Origin: Leucobacter rhizosphaerae
GTDB taxonomy: Bacteria; Actinomycetota; Actinomycetes; Actinomycetales; Microbacteriaceae
Length of the DNA stretch: 64,000 bases
Assembly: GCF_022919175.1 (NCBI RefSeq)
Contig: NZ_CP095043.1
Coordinates: 744,001 to 808,000 of the forward strand
Reading direction: 5' to 3'
Shown: one piece after another, positions 24,523 through 34,275 of the stretch
Layout of the letters: the number at the start of each line of letters is the position of its first letter
How positions within the stretch are numbered: the stretch's first letter is position 1
Position numbers and translations under genes: made by a program
The notes under the pieces: generated by a model
The model's input: only the letters and a program-made list of their open reading frames with translations
Databases searched by the model: none
What the model was told of the DNA's origin: nothing

Positions 24523-25737
24523 ATGCTGCTTTGCCTCTCCATCGACCACCGGGTCGCCGGCCTCCCCATGCTCGAGCAGATCGAGCGCTGCGGCGACGCG
24601 ATCTCCGCGACCTTTCGCGACACGCCGATCGCGGATGGTCAGGTGATTGTGGCCACCTGCAATCGGTTCGAGGTGTACTTCGACGCCCCGGAAGACATGC
24701 TCGACGACGCGTGCGCGTGTCTCTCGATCGCCACCGGGATTCCCTGGCGCGAGCTCTCCGCCGTCGCCGACCGGTACACCGACGGCCAGGCCGCGGAACA
24801 CCTCTTCGCCGTCACCTCGGGACTCAAGTCCGCGGTCATCGGCGAGGGCGAGATCGCCGGCCAAGTGCGGCGTGCGCACACGCGCGCCCGGGCTGCGGGC
24901 ACCGTCACCGACGTGCTCGAGCGCCTGTTCCAGACCGCCGCTCGGGCCTCCCGAGAGGTGAAGCACCGCACGGGGCTGCAGTCGAAAGGCCGCTCGCTCG
25001 TCCGCCTCGCCCTGGTGCTCGCCGAGCACCGCGTTCCGGCGTGGAGCGAGGCCCGCGTGCTGCTGATCGGCACCGGGGCCTACGCGGGCGCCACCACGGC
25101 CGCGCTCCGCGCCCGGGGCGCGCAGCGCATCGAAGTATTCTCTCCCTCGGGTCGCGCCGAGGGCTTCGCCACATCGCACCACCTCGCCGCCGTCGCCGAC
25201 GGCGATCTGCCGCGCGCGCTCCGCGACGCCGATCTCGTGATCACCTGCACCAGCACCAACGATCCCGTGCTGACGCGCGGGGACTTCGATCTCCCAGAGC
25301 CACCGCGACTCATCATCGACCTCGGGGTCCCGCGCAATGTCGACCCTTCCGCCGCCGAACTGCCGGGCATCGAACTGCTCGACGTGGCCACGATCGCGAA
25401 GCACGCCTCGATCACCGAGCTCGGCGCGGAGCAGGAGGCGCTCACGATCGTGCGCGAGTCCGCGGCCGAGTTCACGTCGGCGCGCGCCGAGCTCGGCGCC
25501 GTGCCCACGGTCGTCGCACTGCGCGACCATGTCTTCCGCATCCTCGAGGAGGAGCTCTGCCGCGCCCGGCGCGGTGGCCCGGACTCCCCCGATGCCGTGG
25601 AGGCGGAGGTCGCGCTCCGGCGCTTCGCCGGACGCCTCCTCCACGAGCCCTCCGTGCGCGTGCGCGCCCTGGGCCGCGAGGGTCGGAGCGACGAGGCAGC
25701 CGCGGCCGCGGCTGCACTCTTCGGCGTCACCCCGTAG
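24523..25737 (+). CDS. hemA: Glutamyl-tRNA reductase
   Basis: First committed step of C5 heme synthesis: reduces glutamyl-tRNA to glutamate-1-semialdehyde. The nucleophile Cys46 lies in VIVATCNRFEVY. SAVIGEGEIAGQVRRAH is the conserved catalytic-domain segment, the NADPH domain has VLLIGTGAYAGATTAALRARG, and a C-terminal dimerisation helix region ends in ALFGVTP. 404 residues, at the short end of the family. The ATG at 24523 has only a weak ribosome binding site. The downstream VOC gene follows after 54 bases. Confidence 0.96.
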   Translation: MLLCLSIDHRVAGLPMLEQIERCGDAISATFRDTPIADGQVIVATCNRFEVYFDAPEDMLDDACACLSIATGIPWRELSAVADRYTDGQAAEHLFAVTSGLKSAVIGEGEIAGQVRRAHTRARAAGTVTDVLERLFQTAARASREVKHRTGLQSKGRSLVRLALVLAEHRVPAWSEARVLLIGTGAYAGATTAALRARGAQRIEVFSPSGRAEGFATSHHLAAVADGDLPRALRDADLVITCTSTNDPVLTRGDFDLPEPPRLIIDLGVPRNVDPSAAELPGIELLDVATIAKHASITELGAEQEALTIVRESAAEFTSARAELGAVPTVVALRDHVFRILEEELCRARRGGPDSPDAVEAEVALRRFAGRLLHEPSVRVRALGREGRSDEAAAAAAALFGVTP

Positions 25738-25791
25738 CATGCTGATCACGGGTCCGTCCCGGATCCGGCACTGCAGCAGAGGGGGCCACCC

Positions 25792-26190
25792 ATGAGAATC
25801 ACGATCACCAGCGTCTACGTCCCGGACCAAGAGCAGGCCTTCCGGTTCTACACGGAGAAACTCGGTTTTCAGGTCAGGCACGACATTCCGGTCGGCGATG
25901 CGCGATGGCTCACAGTCGTGTCACCCCAGGATCCGGACGGCCCGGAGCTGCTCCTCGAACCGCAGGGCCACCCCGCGTCCACGGTATTCACTCGGGCGCT
26001 CTACGACGACGGGATCCCGTTCACGCAGTTCACGGTCGACGACATCATCGCGGAGGTGGCCCGACTGGAGCGGTTGGGCGTGCGCGTCGTGCAGCCGCCG
26101 ACCCCGATGGGACCGGTGACGACGGCCGTGATCGACGACTCCTGCGGCAATCTGATCCAGCTGATCCAGCAGGAGCAGACCGCCGACTGA
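25792..26190 (+). CDS. VOC (glyoxalase/bleomycin-resistance) family protein
   Basis: A 132-residue single VOC-fold protein with two beta-alpha-beta-beta-beta modules: SVYVPDQEQAFRFYTEKLGFQV at the start and TTAVIDDSCGNLIQLIQQ at the end. The latter is the usual C-terminal metal-binding strand with its Gln at the Glu position. Close to the PhnB/glyoxalase-like group, substrate unknown. ATG is preceded by GGGGG about ten bases upstream. It follows hemA on the same strand and converges on pyk. Confidence 0.88.
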   Translation: MRITITSVYVPDQEQAFRFYTEKLGFQVRHDIPVGDARWLTVVSPQDPDGPELLLEPQGHPASTVFTRALYDDGIPFTQFTVDDIIAEVARLERLGVRVVQPPTPMGPVTTAVIDDSCGNLIQLIQQEQTAD

Positions 26191-26205
26191 CGATCTGCAC
26201 CGCGA

Positions 26206-27681
26206 CTAGACGAAGACCTTGCCGCGGCCGATGACGTGCTTGCGCGGCCCGGCCTCGGGCAGCTGGCCCGTCGACTCGCCGATGCGGTGGATGCGGAGCG
26301 TGTTCGTCGTGCCGACGACCCCGGGAGGGGACCCGGCGATGATGACGACCTTGTCGCCGATCTCGACCCGATCGTGGTCGAGCAGCACCTCGTCCACCTG
26401 CACGAACATCTCGTCGGTGCTGCCGACGCGATCCACCAGGTAGCTGCGGGCGCCCCAGGTGAGCTCCATACGGCGGCGGGTCTCGGGGTCGGGGGTGAAG
26501 CCGATGATGGGCATCGGGCGGCGCAGTCGCGACATGCGGCGCACGGTGTCACCCGACTCAGTGAAGACGCAGATGTACTTCGCCCCGATGAAGTCGGCGA
26601 CCTCCGAGGCCGCGAGTGTGAGCGCTCCGCCCTGCGTGCGAGGCGCCGCACCCAGGGGCTCGATCCGATCCAGGGCGTGCTCCTCGGTGGCCTCGATGAT
26701 GCGGGCCATCGTCGCAACGGCCGCCACCGGGTAGGCGCCGACGCTGGTCTCGCCGGAGAGCATGACGGCGTCCGCGCCGTCGAGGATCGCGTTCGCGCAG
26801 TCCGAAGCCTCGGCCCGCGTCGGGCGGGGGTTCTCGATCATCGACTCGAGCACCTGCGTGGCCACGATGACGGGCTTGGCGTTCCGGCGGGCCAGGGTCA
26901 CGGCCTCGGCCTGCACGAGCGGCACGCGCTCGAGCGGCAGCTCCACGCCGAGATCACCGCGGGCGACCATGATGCCGTCGAAGGCCTGCACGATCTCCTC
27001 GAGGTGCTCGACCGCCTGCGGCTTCTCGATCTTGGCGATCACCGGGAGGCGCACGCCCTCCTCGTCCATGATCTCGTGGACTCGCGTGATATCGGCGGCG
27101 TCCCGGACGAACGACAGCGCGATGTAGTCGGCCCCGAGCGCGATCGCCCAGCGGAGATCCTCCTCGTCCTTGTCGGAGAGGGCGGGGACATTCACGGCGA
27201 CTCCGGGAAGATTGATGCCCTTGTTGTTGGACACGGCACCCGGGATCTCGACGACGGTGTACACCGTGTCCTCCGTGACGCGGACGGCGCGGAGGCCGAC
27301 CTTGCCATCGTCGACGAGGAGCGGATCGCCGGGCTTCACATCACCGGGCAGACCCTGGTGGGTGGTGCCGCAGATGGAGCGATCCCCGATGATGTCGCGG
27401 GTGGTGATCGCGAACTCGTCACCCTCGGCCAACTGGTACGGTCCGTCGGAGAACTTGCCGAGCCGGATCTTCGGCCCCTGCAGGTCGGCGAGGACGGCGA
27501 TGGGACGACCCACCTCGGCCTCGGCACGCCGGATGTTGCGGTAGATGCCCTCGTGCACGTTGTACGTGCCGTGCGACATGTTCAGTCGCGCCACGTTCAC
27601 GCCCGCCCGAATCAAGTCGAGGGTGTGGTCGTAGCTGGATACGGCAGGGCCCCAGGTCGCAACAATCTTGGCGTGGCGCAT
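26206..27681 (-). CDS. pyk: Pyruvate kinase
   Basis: Last step of glycolysis, phosphoenolpyruvate + ADP to pyruvate + ATP. The start MRHAKIVATWGPAVSSYD is typical of the actinobacterial enzyme. The active-site lysine is in IAKIEKPQAVEHLEEI, the metal/phosphate loop in GIMVARGDLGVELPLERVP, and MLSGETSVGAYP follows. 491 residues, with a complete C-terminal allosteric domain. It lies 12 bases after lgt, closing the trp-lgt-pyk array. Confidence 0.97.
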   Translation of the reverse strand: MRHAKIVATWGPAVSSYDHTLDLIRAGVNVARLNMSHGTYNVHEGIYRNIRRAEAEVGRPIAVLADLQGPKIRLGKFSDGPYQLAEGDEFAITTRDIIGDRSICGTTHQGLPGDVKPGDPLLVDDGKVGLRAVRVTEDTVYTVVEIPGAVSNNKGINLPGVAVNVPALSDKDEEDLRWAIALGADYIALSFVRDAADITRVHEIMDEEGVRLPVIAKIEKPQAVEHLEEIVQAFDGIMVARGDLGVELPLERVPLVQAEAVTLARRNAKPVIVATQVLESMIENPRPTRAEASDCANAILDGADAVMLSGETSVGAYPVAAVATMARIIEATEEHALDRIEPLGAAPRTQGGALTLAASEVADFIGAKYICVFTESGDTVRRMSRLRRPMPIIGFTPDPETRRRMELTWGARSYLVDRVGSTDEMFVQVDEVLLDHDRVEIGDKVVIIAGSPPGVVGTTNTLRIHRIGESTGQLPEAGPRKHVIGRGKVFV

Positions 27682-27693
27682 AGATGCAGTCCT

Positions 27694-28743
27694 TTACTTG
27701 GTGGTGGCTGGCGCGTCGGTCGTCGTCACGGGATCGGCGGCGTCTCCGTCGGCCGCGCCTCCGTCGGTCGCATCTCCGTCGGTCGCGGCATCCGCGGCCG
27801 AGTCGAGATCCGACGCGGCGCCGTCGGCCGCATCACCGCGGTCGATGACGTGGTAGTACTCGTCGGGGTCGGCGGTCGTGATCAGCACCGCGTCCGAGGG
27901 GTTGTGCCGACCCGGGAGGTATGGCGACGTCTCGATGCCGACGTGGCGACGGCGCTGCACGAAGAAGATGATCACACCCAGGAGTGCAGCGAGCAGCGCG
28001 GCGAGCACGTTGGTGCGGAGCCCCAGGAAGAGCAGGCTGGGGTCGACGCGGAGCGACTCGGTGAACGCGCGTCCGAGCCCGTACCAGACGAGGTACATTG
28101 CGAAGAACTGGCCCCAGCGAGGACGCCACTTGCGCTCGATCGCGAGCAGCACGACGATGCCCAGCAGGTTCCAGAGCGCCTCGTAGAGGAACGTGGGGTG
28201 GAACAGCGTGCCCTCGGGCAGCCCGATCGGGAACGCGGCATTGCCCATCTCGATCTCGAGCCCCCACGGCAGCGTCGTCGGTCCGCCGAAGAGCTCGTGA
28301 TTGAACCAGTTCCCGAGGCGGCCAACGGCCTGCGCGAGCAGGAGGCCGGGCACCAGGGCATCGGCAAACGACCAGAAGCGGATCCCGGTGAGGCGCGAGG
28401 CGATCAGCACGCCGATGCCGCCGCCGATCAGGGCACCGAAGATGGCGATACCGCCGTTCCAGAACGCGAAGATCTCGAGCGGGTTCTTGCCGACGCCGAA
28501 GTAGTCGCCCCAGTGGGTCACGACGTGGTAGAGCCGCGCGCCCAGGATCCCGAGCACGAGCGACCAGACCACGAAGTCGAAGACCGCGCCGCGCTCACCG
28601 CCGCGCTGTCCGAGACGACGCCCCGTCCAGATCGCCGCCAGAATGATGCCGACGATGATGCACAGCGCGTAGAAATAGATGCGCAACGGGCCGATCTGGA
28701 GGAACTGCACCTCAGGGCTCGGAATACTGAACGGGAGAATCAT
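27694..28743 (-). CDS. lgt: Prolipoprotein diacylglyceryl transferase
   Basis: Transfers diacylglycerol from phosphatidylglycerol to the lipobox cysteine of prelipoproteins, in the cytoplasmic membrane. Seven hydrophobic segments, with the Lgt signature AVGRLGNWFNHELFGGPT. The position of the E. coli catalytic His in the GGIAIFGALIGG loop is not His, as in other actinobacterial Lgt. After the last helix (about residue 280) comes an acidic Asp/Ala/Thr tail built of short repeats (DNA units of about 15 bp, 27739-27785). Substrates in this window include the lipoproteins at 14827 and 52048. Confidence 0.95.
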   Translation of the reverse strand: MILPFSIPSPEVQFLQIGPLRIYFYALCIIVGIILAAIWTGRRLGQRGGERGAVFDFVVWSLVLGILGARLYHVVTHWGDYFGVGKNPLEIFAFWNGGIAIFGALIGGGIGVLIASRLTGIRFWSFADALVPGLLLAQAVGRLGNWFNHELFGGPTTLPWGLEIEMGNAAFPIGLPEGTLFHPTFLYEALWNLLGIVVLLAIERKWRPRWGQFFAMYLVWYGLGRAFTESLRVDPSLLFLGLRTNVLAALLAALLGVIIFFVQRRRHVGIETSPYLPGRHNPSDAVLITTADPDEYYHVIDRGDAADGAASDLDSAADAATDGDATDGGAADGDAADPVTTTDAPATTK

Positions 28744-28854
28744 TCACGTCTCTTTCGCCGGCGACGCGTGTCGCTGGAACCTGCTTGCTGGGCCACCGGG
28801 GCTCTCCTCGGCGGGTATCGGGTCAATCCTAGCGTGCGCTCCCGCGCGGAACCC

Positions 28855-29652
28855 TCACGGACGAGCGGTCCCGGCCGCGATCTCGCGCACCGTCGCGGCG
28901 AGCTGCTCCACCCCGCCGTCGCGGAGCGCACGGACGAACACGGTGCCGACGATCGCCCCGTCCGCGTACTCGAGCGCTGCAGCCACCTGCTCGGCCGTGG
29001 AGATGCCGATCCCGACGCACGCGAGGTCGGCGCCCTGCGCCCGCAGCCGGGCGGTGAGCCCCCGGGCCGCGGCGTCGAGCTGCGCCCGCTCCCCCGTGAT
29101 GCCCATGGTCGAGACGGTGTAGACGAAGCCGGTCGTCGCCTCGGCCACGAGCCGCAGGCGATCGTCGCTCGAGCTCGGCGCGGCGAGGAAGACCCGGTCG
29201 AGTCCGACCCGCTCGCTGACCTCGATCCACTCGGCGGCCGCGTCGGGCGTGATGTCGGGGGTGATGAGTCCGGCGCCACCGGCGGCGGCGAGCTCCTGCG
29301 CGAAGCGCTCCACCCCGTACTGCAGCACCGGGTTCCAGTACGTCATGACGAGGATCGGCACCTCGACGGCCTCGCGCACCCGGCGCACGGCCTCGAACAC
29401 GTGCGCCAGCCGGAACCCGGCCTCGAGCGCGGTGTGCGTCGCCTCCTGGATCACGAGCCCGTCCATCACCGGGTCGGAGTAGGGCACGCCGAGCTCGATC
29501 ACGTCGGCGCCGTTGCGCGCCATCGCGATCGCGGCGTCCACGCTGGCGTCGAGGGTCGGGAAGCCGACCGGGAGGTAGCCGACGAGCGCACCCGCCCGCT
29601 CCCGCTTCGCCGAGCGGATCGCCTCGGCGACGGTCGAAGTGTGCGTGCTCAT
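28855..29652 (-). CDS. trpA: Tryptophan synthase alpha subunit
   Basis: Cleaves indole-3-glycerol phosphate to indole for the beta subunit. The family signature [17 protein letters not shown] carries the catalytic acid, and [10 protein letters not shown] is intact; [15 protein letters not shown] and [14 protein letters not shown] are further conserved loops. 265 residues. It starts by an ATGA overlap with the trpB stop. It is the only trpA in the window, although there are two trpB genes. Confidence 0.96.
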   Translation of the reverse strand: MSTHTSTVAEAIRSAKRERAGALVGYLPVGFPTLDASVDAAIAMARNGADVIELGVPYSDPVMDGLVIQEATHTALEAGFRLAHVFEAVRRVREAVEVPILVMTYWNPVLQYGVERFAQELAAAGGAGLITPDITPDAAAEWIEVSERVGLDRVFLAAPSSSDDRLRLVAEATTGFVYTVSTMGITGERAQLDAAARGLTARLRAQGADLACVGIGISTAEQVAAALEYADGAIVGTVFVRALRDGGVEQLAATVREIAAGTARP

Positions 29653-30890
29653 CCGTCGATTCCTTCGGTGCCGTCGAGCAGTCCGAAGTACCGGCCCGCC
29701 GTTGCCATGTCTTTGTCCCCGCGCCCCGAGAGGTTCACGGCGAGGATCGCATCGGGGCCGAGCTCTCGGCCGAGGCGGAGCGCACCAGCGAGCGCGTGGG
29801 CCGACTCGATCGCCGGGATGATACCCTCGGTGCGGCTCAGCAGGCGCAGCGCCTCCATCGCCTCCGCGTCGCTCGCCGGGATGTACTGGGCGCGACCGAT
29901 GTCGGAGAGCCAGGCGTGCGCCGGCCCCACACCCGGGTAGTCGAGGCCCGCAGAGATCGAGTGCGACTCGATGGTCTGGCCGTCCTCATCCTGCAGCACG
30001 TAGGTTTTGGCGCCGTGCAGGATCCCGGGGCGGCCGCGCTCGATCGAGGCGGCGTGCTGTGCGGTGTCGATCCCGTCGCCCGCGGCCTCGACCCCGTAGA
30101 GGCGGACCTCGGCGTCATCGAGGAACGCGTCGAACATGCCGATCGCGTTCGACCCGCCGCCCACGCACGCGATCACCGCATCGGGGAGGCGCCCGGTCTT
30201 CGCGATGAGCTGCTCCCGGGCCTCCTCCGAGATGATCTTCTGGAAGTCGCGCACCATGTCGGGGAACGGGTGCGGTCCGGCCGCCGTGCCGAAGATGTAG
30301 TTCGTGCGATCCACGCTCGCGACCCAGTCACGGTACGCCTCGTTGATCGCGTCCTTGAGGGTGCGGGATCCGGTGGTCACCGGGATCACCTCGGCGCCCA
30401 GCAGCCGCATACGCGCGACGTTGAGCGCCTGGCGCTCGGTGTCGACCTCGCCCATGTAGATCGTGCAGTCCAGCCCGAACAGGGCGGCGGCGGTGGCTGT
30501 GGCGACACCGTGCTGACCCGCGCCCGTCTCGGCGATCACACGCTGCTTGCCGAGCTTGCGCGTGAGGAGCGCCTGGCCGAGCACGTTGTTGATCTTGTGC
30601 GAGCCCGTGTGGTTCAGGTCCTCGCGCTTCAAGAAGATCCTCGCCCCGCCCGCGTGCGCGGCGAAGCGCGGCACCTCGGTGATGGGCGACGGCCGACCGG
30701 CGTACGAGTGCAGCAGCTCGACCAGTTCGGCCTGGAAGACCGGATCCTGCTTCGCGGCCTCGTACGCCTCGGTGAGCTCGTCGATCGCGGCGATGAGGGA
30801 CTCGGGCATGTACCGCCCGCCGAAGTCGCCGAAGAAGGGGCCCGACTGGGAGCGCAGTGACGCAGCCCCGTCGCTCAGCTGATCAGTCAT
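29649..30890 (-). CDS. trpB: Tryptophan synthase beta subunit (operon copy)
   Basis: PLP enzyme joining indole and serine to tryptophan, partner of TrpA. It has the PLP lysine motif [18 protein letters not shown], the [19 protein letters not shown] segment and the phosphate loop [15 protein letters not shown]. Start at 30890 ([17 protein letters not shown]) has AGGTGGAG directly upstream, giving 413 residues; an in-frame ATG four codons earlier is less likely. This is the canonical, TrpA-linked form, and differs in many positions from the second copy at 43117. Confidence 0.96.
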   Translation of the reverse strand: MTDQLSDGAASLRSQSGPFFGDFGGRYMPESLIAAIDELTEAYEAAKQDPVFQAELVELLHSYAGRPSPITEVPRFAAHAGGARIFLKREDLNHTGSHKINNVLGQALLTRKLGKQRVIAETGAGQHGVATATAAALFGLDCTIYMGEVDTERQALNVARMRLLGAEVIPVTTGSRTLKDAINEAYRDWVASVDRTNYIFGTAAGPHPFPDMVRDFQKIISEEAREQLIAKTGRLPDAVIACVGGGSNAIGMFDAFLDDAEVRLYGVEAAGDGIDTAQHAASIERGRPGILHGAKTYVLQDEDGQTIESHSISAGLDYPGVGPAHAWLSDIGRAQYIPASDAEAMEALRLLSRTEGIIPAIESAHALAGALRLGRELGPDAILAVNLSGRGDKDMATAGRYFGLLDGTEGIDG

Positions 30891-30922
30891 ACTCCACCTC
30901 ACGGGTCGAAGGGTTCTGTGGG

Positions 30923-31693
30923 CTACACACTCAGGTAGGACGCGAGCGTGGCGATGGGGTCGTTGGTGACGAGCGCCTCGCCCACGAGCACTGCATCCGC
31001 ACCGGCCTCGCGGTAGTGCTGCACATCGTCGACGCCGAGCACCGCGGACTCCGCGACCCGGATCACCCCGGCGGGGATCTGATCGGCGACACGACCGAAG
31101 AGATCTCGGTCCAGCTCGAACGTGGTGAGATCGCGGGCGTTCACCCCGACGAGCTGTGCACCGAGGTCCACCGCTCGGGCGACCTCCTCCTCGGAGTGGG
31201 TCTCCACGAGCGGGGTCATCCCCAGCTCACGGATCAGGGAGTGCAACCGCTCGAGGGTCGACTGCGGCAGAGCCGCAACGATGAGCAGCACGAGGTCGGC
31301 ACCCGCGGCACGGGCCTCGAGCACCTGGTACTCGTCGCCGATGAAATCTTTGCGGAGGACCGGGATGCTCACGGCCTTCCGCACGGCCTCGAGGTCGGCG
31401 AGCGAGCCCTTGAACTTCCGCTCCTCGGTGAGCACGCTCACCGCACTCGCTCCCCCGGCCTCGTACTGCGCCGCGAGCGCCTGGGGTTCCGCGATCTCGG
31501 CGAGGTCGCCACGAGACGGGCTCGCGCGCTTCACCTCCGCAATGACCTTGATGTGCTCGGCGGGAGCGAGCGCGTGCAGCGCATCGAGCGCGGCCGGGCG
31601 ATCGAGCGCCTCGGCCTCGACGGCCGCGTACGGGCGCTCTCGCCTGCGGGCGTTCGCGTCTTCGAGCGAACCGGCGAGGAGTTGCTGGAGCAC
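30923..31693 (-). CDS. trpC: Indole-3-glycerol phosphate synthase
   Basis: Converts CdRP to indole-3-glycerol phosphate. TIM-barrel signatures are [32 protein letters not shown] and [15 protein letters not shown], and the catalytic lysines and glutamate lie within these. 256 residues, GTG start. It begins one base after the HGxxPAAW gene ends, and trpB follows after 32 bases. Confidence 0.96.
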   Translation of the reverse strand: MLQQLLAGSLEDANARRRERPYAAVEAEALDRPAALDALHALAPAEHIKVIAEVKRASPSRGDLAEIAEPQALAAQYEAGGASAVSVLTEERKFKGSLADLEAVRKAVSIPVLRKDFIGDEYQVLEARAAGADLVLLIVAALPQSTLERLHSLIRELGMTPLVETHSEEEVARAVDLGAQLVGVNARDLTTFELDRDLFGRVADQIPAGVIRVAESAVLGVDDVQHYREAGADAVLVGEALVTNDPIATLASYLSV

Positions 31694-31694
31694 C

Positions 31695-31928
31695 TTAGTC
31701 GTGCGTCTTGGGGCTGTACTTCGGGCCGTTCACACCGAAGCCGGCCTTCGAGAGGATGAAGCCGAGCACCGCGCCGAGTGCGACGACGCCGACGCAGACC
31801 CAGACGAGCGTTGCCATGTGCAGGAAGAAGAAGACGGTGCCTGCAGCGATGCCGATCAGCATCACGACGACGGCCGTCCATGCGGCGGGCGAATCGCCGT
31901 GCCCGGGCTCTTCGTGCTGGGTACTCAT
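31695..31928 (-). CDS. HGxxPAAW family small membrane protein
   Basis: A 77-residue protein with the HGDSPAAW motif at residues ~10-17 and two transmembrane helices ([39 protein letters not shown]). Family members sit in actinobacterial trp operons between trpE and trpC; the function is unknown. The ribosome binding site AGAGGAG is strong. The conserved location suggests a role tied to tryptophan or membrane assembly, but this is not shown. Confidence 0.9.
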   Translation of the reverse strand: MSTQHEEPGHGDSPAAWTAVVVMLIGIAAGTVFFFLHMATLVWVCVGVVALGAVLGFILSKAGFGVNGPKYSPKTHD

Positions 31929-31965
31929 GAATCTCCTCTAACTGACCAGACTGGACAGTTCCAGC

Positions 31966-32643
31966 CTAGCGGATATTGGCGGGCGGGTCGTCGACCGCGC
32001 CGGGTGTCTGGTCGGTGGGACTCTGGTCGCCGCGAGCCTCGTCGCCCGGTGCGTCGTCGCCCGGATCGTCGTCGTCACTCGGATCGTCGCCGTCGCTGAG
32101 CGAATCCCAGTCGGAAATGCGATCCGGCCCCTCCTGCGGCTCGCCGCGGCGGTCCTGCTCGGTGTCGTACTTCCGACCGCCCGTGCGCCACCGTCCCCCG
32201 AAGCACAGCACGACCGCGCCGAGCAGCATGGCGAGGCAGCCCACGATCAGGTTGGTGGTCACCCACGGCGACACCTGGATCCAGGTCACGGCCGATCCCG
32301 CGGCGCCGCCCGCGAGCCCCGTGAGTTCGGTGATCGCCCCGGAGATCGAGCCGAGGGGCGAGCCGAGCACCGCCCAGGTGAGCGCCACGAGGCCCGCGCC
32401 GAGTAGCGCGACCAGCACGCCGAGCACCCGGCGGAACACCGGACCCGCGATCGTGAGCGCGAGCGCCGCGGCGATGAGGGCGATCGACACGGGCGAGAGC
32501 GCCGGGTTGATGTCGTGGCCGATCGCGGTCTCGAGCGAGTGCGTGCCCTCCAACATGAAGGAGACCCAGGTCTGGGCGCCCGCCATCAGCGAGACGGCAC
32601 CCGTGAGGGCGATGCCGGCGAGAGTCAGGAGCTTCGGGCGCAC
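31966..32643 (-). CDS. Trp biosynthesis-associated membrane protein
   Basis: A 225-residue member of the actinobacterial Trp-operon membrane protein family. It has four transmembrane segments, the first two bracketing an extracellular loop (LMAGAQTWVSF, where the W is characteristic). The last ~55 residues are a highly acidic Asp/Gly/Pro tail with short SDGDDPSDDDDPGDDAPG-like repeats. The GTG at 32643 lies four bases after the trpE stop, with a GGGCGGTGA site in the end of trpE. It could sense or transport an intermediate; unknown. Confidence 0.88.
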   Translation of the reverse strand: MRPKLLTLAGIALTGAVSLMAGAQTWVSFMLEGTHSLETAIGHDINPALSPVSIALIAAALALTIAGPVFRRVLGVLVALLGAGLVALTWAVLGSPLGSISGAITELTGLAGGAAGSAVTWIQVSPWVTTNLIVGCLAMLLGAVVLCFGGRWRTGGRKYDTEQDRRGEPQEGPDRISDWDSLSDGDDPSDDDDPGDDAPGDEARGDQSPTDQTPGAVDDPPANIR

Positions 32644-32647
32644 CGGA

Positions 32648-34252
32648 TCACCGCCCGTCCGTCGTCGATGCGGCAAGGGGCTGGAGCGTGTTCGCGATCG
32701 CGATGGCTCGAAGCGGTGCCGCCGCCTTGCTCCGGCACTCGGCGTCCTCAGCTTCCGGCACCGAGTCGGCCACGATCCCCGCGCCCGCCTGCACCATCGC
32801 AATGCCGTCCTTGATCGTGGCCGTGCGGATCGCAATGGCCAGGTCCGCCGCGCCGCCCAGGCCGAAGTACCCGACGACACCGCCGTAGACCCCGCGCTGC
32901 ACGGGCTCCAGCTCGTCGATGATCTCGAGCGCCCGAGGCTTCGGCGCGCCCGAGAGGGTGCCCGCCGGGAACGTCGCCCGGAACACGTCGACCGCGTTCT
33001 GGTCCGCACGCGCACGTCCCTCCACCGTCGAGACGATGTGCATGATGTGGCTGAAGCGCTCGATCCGCATGAACTCCGTGACCTCGACGGAGTCGGGTTC
33101 GCAGGCGCGCAGCAGATCGTTGCGGGCCAGATCGACGAGCATCAGGTGCTCCGCGCGCTCCTTCGCATCGGCGAGCAGATCCTGCTCGTGCTGCTGATCC
33201 TCCTCGACCGTCGCGCCGCGCGGACGGGAGCCGGCGATCGGGTGCGTCATCACGTGCCCGTCCTCCTGCACCGTGACGAGCGCCTCGGGGCTCGAGCCGA
33301 CCACGGCGAAGGGCTCGCCGTCGCCGTCCTGCAGGTGGAGCAGGTAGAGGTAGGGGCTCGGGTTCAGGTGCCGCAGCACCCGGTAGACATCGAGCGGATC
33401 GGCCGTGCACTCCTGGTCGAAGCGCTGCGACGGGACCACCTGGAAGATGTCGCCGTCGACGATGTACTGCTTCGCCACGCCGACCGACTGCAGAAACTCG
33501 GGGGTGCTCGTGAGCCGGGTGGGATCCGCGAACGCGTCACGATCGAGCTGCCCGAGCGGTGAGGCCTCCGGCGCGGAGAGCGCGGCCTGCAGCGCGTCGA
33601 GGCGCGCCTGGGCGTCGGCCCACTGCGCGTCCGCGTCGACGGGTCCGCCGTCACTGGCAGCGTCGTCACGGGCAGCATCGCCGCTCGCACCGTCGTTCAG
33701 CACGTTCGCGATGAGCACGATCGATCCCTCGCGGTGATCGATCACCACGAGCTCCGAGACGAACCCGAGGCCCTGGCTCGGGAGACCGGGGCCCTCCGTG
33801 GGTCCATGTTCGAGTCGCTCGAGCTGCCGCACCGTGTCCCACCCCAGATAGCCGACGAACCCGCTCGCGAGCGGCGGCAGCCCGGGGACCTGCGGCGACC
33901 GCCAGCGCTCGTAGACGGCGCGCAGCGCCTCGACGGGTGCGAGGTCGCTCACCCCACCGTCGAGCAGGCGGTGCTCCGACAGCGTCGGACCGCTCGCGCT
34001 CGGGACCCAGGACGCTCGACCGTTGCGCTCGCCCAGCACGCCGAAGCTGCCGGCGCCGACGAAGCTGAACCGCGTCCACACCCCGCCCTGCTCCGCGGAC
34101 TCGAGCAGGAAGGTGCCCGGGCGACCGCCCGCGACCTTCCGGTAGATGCCCACCGGGGTGTCCGCATCGGCGAACACCTCCCGGCAGACGGGAAGCACGG
34201 CGTGGGAGGAGCGGGCGTCGTCGAAGGACGCTCGGGTGGTCGTCAGTGTCAC
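32648..34252 (-). CDS. trpE: Anthranilate synthase component I
   Basis: Makes anthranilate from chorismate with ammonia supplied by a TrpG subunit, which is not in this window. The C-terminal chorismate-binding domain shows GSSPEALVTVQEDGHVMTHP, IAGSRPRGATVEEDQQHE and LSGAPKPRALEIIDELEP. The N-terminal region has the LLESAE motif of tryptophan feedback inhibition. 534 residues, ATG or GTG-type start at 34252. It lies 23 bases after hisI, so no room exists for a separate attenuator; it is presumably read through from the his genes. Confidence 0.96.
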   Translation of the reverse strand: MTLTTTRASFDDARSSHAVLPVCREVFADADTPVGIYRKVAGGRPGTFLLESAEQGGVWTRFSFVGAGSFGVLGERNGRASWVPSASGPTLSEHRLLDGGVSDLAPVEALRAVYERWRSPQVPGLPPLASGFVGYLGWDTVRQLERLEHGPTEGPGLPSQGLGFVSELVVIDHREGSIVLIANVLNDGASGDAARDDAASDGGPVDADAQWADAQARLDALQAALSAPEASPLGQLDRDAFADPTRLTSTPEFLQSVGVAKQYIVDGDIFQVVPSQRFDQECTADPLDVYRVLRHLNPSPYLYLLHLQDGDGEPFAVVGSSPEALVTVQEDGHVMTHPIAGSRPRGATVEEDQQHEQDLLADAKERAEHLMLVDLARNDLLRACEPDSVEVTEFMRIERFSHIMHIVSTVEGRARADQNAVDVFRATFPAGTLSGAPKPRALEIIDELEPVQRGVYGGVVGYFGLGGAADLAIAIRTATIKDGIAMVQAGAGIVADSVPEAEDAECRSKAAAPLRAIAIANTLQPLAASTTDGR

Positions 34253-34275
34253 CGTCCCAGCCTATCGCGCGGGGA

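Noticed and set aside
26236..29940. Very long open frame on the plus strand opposite pyk, lgt and trpA
   Set aside because: It is the antisense shadow of three certain genes in GC-rich DNA, has Arg/Asp/His-biased composition and no family motifs.
32644..34275. Second Trp attenuator ahead of trpE
   Set aside because: Only 23 bases separate hisI and trpE, with no short frame containing Trp codons and no terminator stem.
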